From: Oscillospiraceae bacterium
Lineage (GTDB): Bacteria > Bacillota > Clostridia > Oscillospirales > Acutalibacteraceae
Direction: 5' to 3'
Length of the DNA stretch: 64,000 nucleotides
Assembly: GCA_015066625.1 (NCBI GenBank)
Contig: SVOC01000013.1
Location: forward strand, 29,642-93,641
Part shown: positions 59,128 through 64,000 of the stretch, one piece after another
How the letters are laid out: every line of letters begins with the position of its first letter
Position numbering within the stretch: position 1 is the stretch's first letter
The notes under the pieces: model-generated
Database searches by the model: none
Told to the model about the DNA's origin: nothing
Seen by the model: the letters and a program-made list of their open reading frames with translations, nothing else
Position numbers and translations under genes: made by a program

Positions 59128-60657
59128 TTACTGTTTTGTTTCTGAACGTTTTGAACTTCTGTGTCTTCTTTTTCTTTTGTGTTTATGATTTTCGCCGTAA
59201 CCATAGCCGTAACCGTATTTTCCGTAGCCGTAGCCATAGCCGTATTTTCCGTAACCGTAGCCGTAGCCGTAACCGTAATAGCCGTAGCCCGAGAAACCTT
59301 GAACGGTTCCGTTGAGTACACATCCGAGAATGCGAATGTCTGTTGACATAAGGCTGTCCAGTGTGTTTTTGACTCTTGAGATTCTTACAGCATCCTGATA
59401 GGTGATGAAAATTGCGGCATCCGCATACTGGGCAATGAAAAGAGCATCGGAAATAAGTCCGCAGGGTGGCGTATCAACAATAATGTAATCATATGAATCC
59501 CTGAGCTTTTTGAACATCTGCTTTATATTCGCTGAGCTGAAATATCCGCTTTGCTCATCTTCGGCAGGTGTGGGGATAAGAATATGAAGCTTGTATTTTT
59601 CAAGATATGCAATCTTATAAAGGTCTGTAACGGTTTCATATTCAATGTTTTTAAGGTCTACGCCGAGGAGAGGTGCAACACTGGGATGTCTGATATCGCC
59701 GTCAACAAGAAGGATTTTCTTGCTGTGGTCGGCAAGGGCAATGGCAAGGTTTGTTGCAATTGTTGTTTTGCCTTCGCCGGGCACAGAGCTTGTTGTCATA
59801 ATGATTTTTTCGTTTTCATTAAGCGAAGAAACGAAAACATTTCTCAGCACACGGAAGGATTCGGGGAAGCCGCTTCCGATATCGGGGTTGGTGAAAAGAA
59901 GGGATTTGTCACCGGGCATAGCCCTTTTCTTGAATGTAACCTGAGGAATAACAGCAATCGAATCAAGATTAAGCTGGTTTTTGATGTCGGTTTTTGTTTT
60001 GACTGTTTTTCTCTGAAGGATATAAACGAATATAAACAGAAGACCGAAGAATACGCCGATTATTGCACCCTTTGCAGCTTCGTTAAAATAGTTTACCGAG
60101 TTTGAGGGTGAGGTTGCAACCATAGGCTGCTTGAGAATTTCAAATGTTATGTGACCCACAACATATTTTGCAACCGACGGGTAATTTTCAAGTGCCGAAA
60201 CCAAAACATCGTATGTAACCTGCGGGTCTCTGCCTTTGGCGGTAAGAGTGAACATATTTGTGCCGGGAACAGCCGACGCACTGACTCTTGCAGGCAGGGC
60301 GGGAACACCCAGGTCTTCGCAAACAGCTTCCTGAAGCAGGTTACAGTTCAGGATATAAGGGAAGGTGGTGGAAAGCAATGAAGCGGTGGTAGAGTCGTAA
60401 TAGAATGAGTAAACCGAAACGCCGCTGACTGCACTGAGTGAGTTCTGTGTATTAACGGTAAGTGTTACGTCTGACTGATATTCGGGAACATATTTGATTT
60501 TCTGATTTATTGCGCTGTAACTGCCGAATAAAACTGCAGCGGCAACGCAGACCCACCAGAATCTTTGCAACGCTTTGATAATATCGTTCAGATAAACCGT
60601 AACAAAAACGTCTTTTATGTTTTCAGTTGTCTGATTGTTTTTTGAGTTCTGATTCAT
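59128..60657 (-). CDS. Wzz/Wzc-type fused chain-length regulator and tyrosine kinase, Tyr-rich tail
   Basis: This 509-residue protein has an N-terminal Wzz domain with two membrane helices (about 28-46 and 190-210), then a BY-kinase domain: Walker A MTTSSVPGEGKTTIATNLA, Walker A' ILLVDGDIRHP and Walker B YIIVDTPPCGL. The C-terminus is remarkable. About 32 residues are almost only Tyr and Gly (15 tyrosines) with Lys every 8-12, then a strongly basic end (KHKRKRRHRS). BY-kinases autophosphorylate C-terminal tyrosines to control chain length, and CpsB removes the phosphates. Here both functions fuse in one chain, as in the paralogue upstream. Start at 60657. Confidence 0.88.
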   Translation of the reverse strand: MNQNSKNNQTTENIKDVFVTVYLNDIIKALQRFWWVCVAAAVLFGSYSAINQKIKYVPEYQSDVTLTVNTQNSLSAVSGVSVYSFYYDSTTASLLSTTFPYILNCNLLQEAVCEDLGVPALPARVSASAVPGTNMFTLTAKGRDPQVTYDVLVSALENYPSVAKYVVGHITFEILKQPMVATSPSNSVNYFNEAAKGAIIGVFFGLLFIFVYILQRKTVKTKTDIKNQLNLDSIAVIPQVTFKKRAMPGDKSLLFTNPDIGSGFPESFRVLRNVFVSSLNENEKIIMTTSSVPGEGKTTIATNLAIALADHSKKILLVDGDIRHPSVAPLLGVDLKNIEYETVTDLYKIAYLEKYKLHILIPTPAEDEQSGYFSSANIKQMFKKLRDSYDYIIVDTPPCGLISDALFIAQYADAAIFITYQDAVRISRVKNTLDSLMSTDIRILGCVLNGTVQGFSGYGYYGYGYGYGYGKYGYGYGYGKYGYGYGYGENHKHKRKRRHRSSKRSETKQ

Positions 60658-60686
60658 TTCAAATCTTTCTTTCAATATGTTTATTT

Positions 60687-62237
60687 TTACTGTTCGGTTA
60701 TTTCTTCAGTATCATTTACGGTTATCGCATTGATGCTTTCGGGAGAATTCTGAACAGAATCATCATTTTCTTCGGGGATAGGTTCGATGTCATATTTGGG
60801 TGCAGGGTATTTTCCGTAGTGACCGTAATGAGAATGCTTACCGTGTCTGTATCCGCCGTAACGGTTGCTTTCGTCGTTGCCGGTTATGCTGAAGGGAAGT
60901 ATGTTCATATGAACATCGTTGAGAATACAGCCTGCAAGGTTTGAACTGATTTTACTGATTGTTGAAATGGAGTCGTTGAGAACATTTACGGGAACGGTAT
61001 CCGTTCTGACAATAAGAATGGTTTTATCAACCATATTGATAATATCCGTAACGGATGAATCCAGTGAAAGAGGTGCGGTATCGATAATGACGAAATCGTA
61101 CTCCCTCTTGAGAATTTTTATCAGCTCCGCAACGCTTCCGTCTTCAATGAACTTGCGGTATTCGGGCTCCGCCTTTGTGTTGACGGCAAGTGAAAGAGAA
61201 GTCTTTTTGAACTGTCTGAATGCAAAATCTTCAAGAGAAACTTTTTTGCTGAGCAAATCCGAAACTTCGCCGTTTTCCGTTGCTTCCTCGCTGAAGATTT
61301 TGTATACGGCAGGTTTCTTGAAGTCAAGGTCCAGAAGCACAACATTATTGCCTCTGTCCGCAAGCGAAACGGCAATGTTTGCCGCACAGGTTGATTTGCC
61401 TTCGTTTTCGGCCACACTGGTGATTGCAAATACTTTTTCGCCGGAACGGTTTTTCTTGTGCTCAAGCTTTGCGGCGATTTTATGGAAGTTTTCGGTGAAA
61501 CGAAGACTTATATACGCATTACTGTGAATGAGCAGACCTTTTTTCTTTTTCTGTTTGATATCCTGAAGAGACATTCTCTTATCTTCGTGAGCGATTGTTC
61601 CGATAAGCTTTGATTCGATTTTATCGTCAAAGTCACTTTCTTTCTTTACCGTGTTTCTCATAAGTGACAGTGCTATAACCATGGCAAGAGCAAGAGTTGC
61701 ACATGCCATAATCACCAATCTGCGGTTGGAGGTTGAAATATGATTTGACGGGCCGCCGGGAACCGTAGGCATACTGATAACGGTAACACCTGCGTTTGTA
61801 AAAATCTTGTTTGAAACCTTATGGTGAGATTTCAGAACCGCATTGAGAAGCCTATATGCTTTTTCGGGGTGATCCGATGTGACCTTCAGTTCAATAAAAT
61901 TTGTCTGGTCAAGAACTCTTGCTGAAATTGTGCCGTCAAACCTGTCAAGCTCAAGATAAGCGGCGGCATATTCCTTTATGGTGGGTTCGGTGAAAATATT
62001 TACAAGAACGTTGGCTTTTTCGGTTGAAATTGAGTAGGTTGAGTACGAAGCGGTAGCGGAACCGCTGTTAAGGACGGTAAGTGTTGCCGTTGAAGTATAC
62101 ATCGGTGTGTATGATGCGTGGGTAACGAGGAAAAAACTCATTGAGCCGATAATCGCACAAAGAATAACCACCCAGATATTTTTGAAGATATCGTTCAGCA
62201 GACTGTATAATTCAATTGTAATTCTGTTTTTCTTCAT
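60687..62237 (-). CDS. Wzz/Wzc-type fused chain-length regulator and kinase, second copy
   Basis: This 516-residue paralogue of the following gene has a Wzz domain with membrane helices near 20-40 and 170-195 (IMACATLALAMVIALSLM), and a kinase domain with Walker A ITSVAENEGKSTCAANIAV (an AENEGKS form), Walker A' VVLLDLDFKKP and Walker B FVIIDTAPLSL. LLDLDFKKP lacks the usual VDxDxR arginine of the Walker A' motif, so kinase activity may be weaker. The tail is His/Tyr/Gly-rich (RYGGYRHGKHSHYGHYGKYP), then acidic. Its next partner may be the active one, or the two may form a mixed ring. Confidence 0.86.
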   Translation of the reverse strand: MKKNRITIELYSLLNDIFKNIWVVILCAIIGSMSFFLVTHASYTPMYTSTATLTVLNSGSATASYSTYSISTEKANVLVNIFTEPTIKEYAAAYLELDRFDGTISARVLDQTNFIELKVTSDHPEKAYRLLNAVLKSHHKVSNKIFTNAGVTVISMPTVPGGPSNHISTSNRRLVIMACATLALAMVIALSLMRNTVKKESDFDDKIESKLIGTIAHEDKRMSLQDIKQKKKKGLLIHSNAYISLRFTENFHKIAAKLEHKKNRSGEKVFAITSVAENEGKSTCAANIAVSLADRGNNVVLLDLDFKKPAVYKIFSEEATENGEVSDLLSKKVSLEDFAFRQFKKTSLSLAVNTKAEPEYRKFIEDGSVAELIKILKREYDFVIIDTAPLSLDSSVTDIINMVDKTILIVRTDTVPVNVLNDSISTISKISSNLAGCILNDVHMNILPFSITGNDESNRYGGYRHGKHSHYGHYGKYPAPKYDIEPIPEENDDSVQNSPESINAITVNDTEEITEQ

Positions 62238-62243
62238 AGTCTA

Positions 62244-63062
62244 TCATTCCTCAACAATAACGGTCAGCACACTGTGTCCTCTGAGGCTGTTACTGTCCGT
62301 GACGTAATAGTGAACGTTGTATGTACCGGGTGTATTGAAATCAACTTTGGACTCAATCGTCACCTTGTCCTTCAGGCTGACTTCATTAACATCAAGGGCA
62401 TCAATGATGTATGAGTTGAAATCAAGAGTTTTTCCTTTTTGGGTATAGACGAGATATTGCTCGAGCTCGATTGTGGGAACTGAGAGGGGACGGTCTTCAA
62501 CTATGAGGGGGAGCTTGATTGTTGAAGAGTCACCCTTCTGGTTCATAACCGTAACATTAAGTGAGAACGCGCCCGGAATGGATGTTGAATAGTCATCGGA
62601 GGTGACTATAAGCTGGTCTGTTATATTTCCTTCAAGGCTGTCGTGGGCAAGTATTTTATGTCTGATATCAATGTGCTCATAAAGCGAGAAGCAAAGATTA
62701 CTCTTAACCATAAATATGGGCGACTTATAATCTTTGAATCTTATCATTCTTGTGGCTTTTGCAACATTGTTATTGCTGTCGCAAACAGCATATATAACCT
62801 TGCTTACACCCTTTTCGGTAAAACGGGAGATGGATTCAATGATAATTTTGCCCGTAAGGTCGCCGTCTTTTTCGTCGTAAGCTGTGATGCCTTTGAGCAG
62901 TTCTTCGTCTGTTGCTTTAAGGCTGACCTCTATCATTTCTCCTTCTACCGTAATCTGGGGGATTGTTTTATCAGTCGCAAGCTTTTCGCTGATAAATACA
63001 GCTGCTGAAGCGATTGACACAAACGCAAACATTATAAGGACAATAATTTTAAATGCTTTCAT
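62244..63062 (-). CDS. Membrane-anchored DUF5011-like Ig-domain protein
   Basis: This 272-residue protein, from MKAFKIIVLIMF, has one N-terminal transmembrane helix (about 4-25) and three beta-sandwich repeats of the DUF5011/HYR type: TVEGEMIEVSLKATDEELLKGITAYDEKDGDLTGKI, SLEGNITDQL with the DxxxGNIT pattern, and VDFNTPGTYNVHYYVTDSNS. Such domains usually mediate contact in cell-surface proteins. Located between CpsB and the Wzz/Wzc kinases, it may be a scaffold for the polymer-synthesis complex outside the membrane. The start at 63062 has AAGGTG 7 nt upstream; the longer frame is in the wrong place. Confidence 0.65.
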   Translation of the reverse strand: MKAFKIIVLIMFAFVSIASAAVFISEKLATDKTIPQITVEGEMIEVSLKATDEELLKGITAYDEKDGDLTGKIIIESISRFTEKGVSKVIYAVCDSNNNVAKATRMIRFKDYKSPIFMVKSNLCFSLYEHIDIRHKILAHDSLEGNITDQLIVTSDDYSTSIPGAFSLNVTVMNQKGDSSTIKLPLIVEDRPLSVPTIELEQYLVYTQKGKTLDFNSYIIDALDVNEVSLKDKVTIESKVDFNTPGTYNVHYYVTDSNSLRGHSVLTVIVEE

Positions 63063-63078
63063 TCTGTTCACCTTATGA

Positions 63079-63804
63079 TCATTTGATTTTTTCGTTTTTA
63101 AGAACCTTTCCCGGATTGATACTGAGAAGCAAATCGGCATATTGCTCGGAACGGAGTTCGCCGATAATCTCGTGAGCATCTGCAAGGTAAGGGGTTCTCA
63201 TGTACGGACTGTGTGCATCGCTTGCAACAAAATCCGCAATTTCGTGTCTGATAAGAGCCTGAGAAACGGCATATGCATTTACGCCGAATTTATTTTTGAG
63301 ACTTCCTTTGTTCACCTGCAAAAGACAGCCCAATTTTTTGAGCCTGAGAGGAGCGGAACCGTCTTCGGAAACAAAAGCATATCTTTCCGGATGGGCAATA
63401 ATCGGCGTCAGACCTTCCGCCGCAAGAAGCTGCAGCTTTTCGTAAACCGATTCGGAGCGTTCCTTAAAGGCGAACTCAACCAGCAGATAGTCTGAGTTGC
63501 AAAGGGTGAGAAGCCTTTTTCTTTTTATGGGTTCAATCATATTGTCAGTTGCAAATATTTCGTGGCCGGGATAGATTTCAAGAGGGATTTTTTGCTCCTT
63601 GATTTTTGTTTTAAGTTCTTTGAATGTATCAACATAAAACTTATCCAGATAATTCTGGTATGAATCGGGGATGTTGCTGTGGGGGGTGACAATCATGGCT
63701 TTTGTTCCGCCGCCTGCAGCGATTCGTGCCATACGGAGGGACTCTTCCATGTTGTCCGCACCGTCGTCAAAACCGGGCAGAATATGACAATGAATATCGA
63801 TCAT
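63079..63804 (-). CDS. cpsB: Protein-tyrosine phosphatase CpsB/CapC (PHP family)
   Basis: In this 241-residue protein, IDIHCHILPGFDDGADNMEESLRMARIA begins the metal-dependent PHP phosphatase, with metal ligands H5, H7 and D13-15. TKAMIVTPHSNIPD, EIYPGHEIFATDN, PIIAHPERYAF and DFVASDAHSPYMRTPYL supply further ligands. It removes phosphate from the Wzc-type kinases' tyrosines and so resets chain-length control. First gene of the operon, about 30 bp after its promoter, with GGAGGTG as ribosome site. Length and motifs agree with characterised CpsB. Confidence 0.92.
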   Translation of the reverse strand: MIDIHCHILPGFDDGADNMEESLRMARIAAGGGTKAMIVTPHSNIPDSYQNYLDKFYVDTFKELKTKIKEQKIPLEIYPGHEIFATDNMIEPIKRKRLLTLCNSDYLLVEFAFKERSESVYEKLQLLAAEGLTPIIAHPERYAFVSEDGSAPLRLKKLGCLLQVNKGSLKNKFGVNAYAVSQALIRHEIADFVASDAHSPYMRTPYLADAHEIIGELRSEQYADLLLSINPGKVLKNEKIK

Positions 63805-63840
63805 GGCGCACCTCCACTAATAAACAATTATACACTATAC

Positions 63841-63870
63841 ATAATACTATAAAACTGCGTTTAAAGTCAA
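63841..63870 (-). promoter_or_regulatory. Sigma-A promoter of the polysaccharide operon
   Basis: On the minus strand, TTGACT (63870-63865), an 18-bp spacer and TATTAT (63846-63841). The start would be near 63834, giving a leader of about 30 nt. The remaining sequence to 64000 is AT-rich and shows no gene. Confidence 0.65.
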
Positions 63871-64000
63871 CATATTATTATATATTTTTATTATTTTCCT
63901 TATTATATGACAATGTCGATTAAAGATGATTTGTCAAACTAAGTGCAACACTTTTTGATAGAATCATCAAATAAATCCAGCGGTTTTTGGTAATTTAAAA

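Noticed and set aside
59190..59290. Short tandem repeat resembling a small CRISPR-like or satellite array
   Set aside because: It is in frame with the kinase gene and encodes its Tyr-Gly tail; there are no spacers.
59118..59321. Thr/Ala-rich ORF antisense or shifted to the Tyr-Gly tail
   Set aside because: It is an alternative-frame reading of the repeat with no ribosome site.
63805..64000. Possible leader RNA or riboswitch before cpsB
   Set aside because: The stretch is AT-rich with a plain promoter and a leader of about 30 nt; no stable structure was visible.

Overview
The window looks like the chromosome of a low-GC, spore-forming Clostridia bacterium, most likely a gut Oscillospirales/Ruminococcaceae-type Bacillota. 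The signs are AGGAGG-type ribosome binding sites, sigma-A promoters close to TTGACA-N17-TATAAT, alpha/beta-type small acid-soluble spore protein (SASP) sequences, spoVAC, and Gram-positive LytR-CpsA-Psr and CpsB/Wzc-type capsule genes. No tRNA, rRNA or CRISPR array was seen.

Region 1 (1-7098) handles amino sugars and glycans. It holds the 3' part of murQ, a convergent namZ-type exo-N-acetylmuramidase, a GNAT acetyltransferase, a GH84 beta-N-acetylglucosaminidase and two tandem ceramidase-like proteins. Region 2 (7097-13086) is a four-gene operon: a GH101-like hydrolase, a glycerophosphodiester phosphodiesterase-like protein, a membrane-anchored BspA-type repeat protein and a large MFS transporter. 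It is bracketed by a 188-bp direct repeat that carries the upstream region and first 28 codons of an SASP gene. The left copy is a truncated pseudogene.

Region 3 (13003-18397) is a second SASP gene split by a 5.2-kb serine-recombinase element. The SASP head is at 13003-13160. Its last 11 codons are now the C-terminus of the recombinase ORF at 18364-18397. The two reading frames swap tails across an AAGAA core, so excision should rebuild a 63-residue SASP. The element carries a RepA_N replication initiator, a small SHOCT-like protein and a nested HTH + HipA-like kinase module flanked by 22-bp direct repeats. spoVAC follows without spoVAD or spoVAE.

Region 4 (19051-26358) is the strongest candidate for an undescribed system. 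It is a six-gene operon under one consensus promoter: a TIR-domain protein, an agmatine deiminase homologue, a large helical protein with toroid-like repeats, a KGGVGR-type ParA/MinD ATPase, an unknown protein, and a double-domain S-adenosylmethionine decarboxylase homologue. It joins a TIR putative effector and a regulatory-type ATPase to two polyamine-pathway folds.

Region 5 (26377-29866) encodes a secreted GH16 glucanase, an LCP ligase, a UDP-glucuronate 4-epimerase-like enzyme and a PqqD-like peptide-binding protein. Region 6 (30036-63870, minus strand) is a surface-polysaccharide operon of 30 genes with no gap above about 30 bp and one visible promoter at its head (63841-63870). In transcription order it has a CpsB phosphatase, a DUF5011-like anchor protein, two Wzz/Wzc tyrosine-kinase fusions, a UDP-GlcNAc 4,6-dehydratase and aminotransferase, an initiating phosphoglycosyltransferase, UDP-HexNAc dehydrogenase and epimerase, ten glycosyltransferases, two acyltransferases, a Wzy-like protein, a Wzm/Wzt ABC exporter, CapE/G/F for UDP-N-acetyl-L-fucosamine, a PF14907-like nucleotidyltransferase, an LCP lipoprotein and a subtilisin-like protease.
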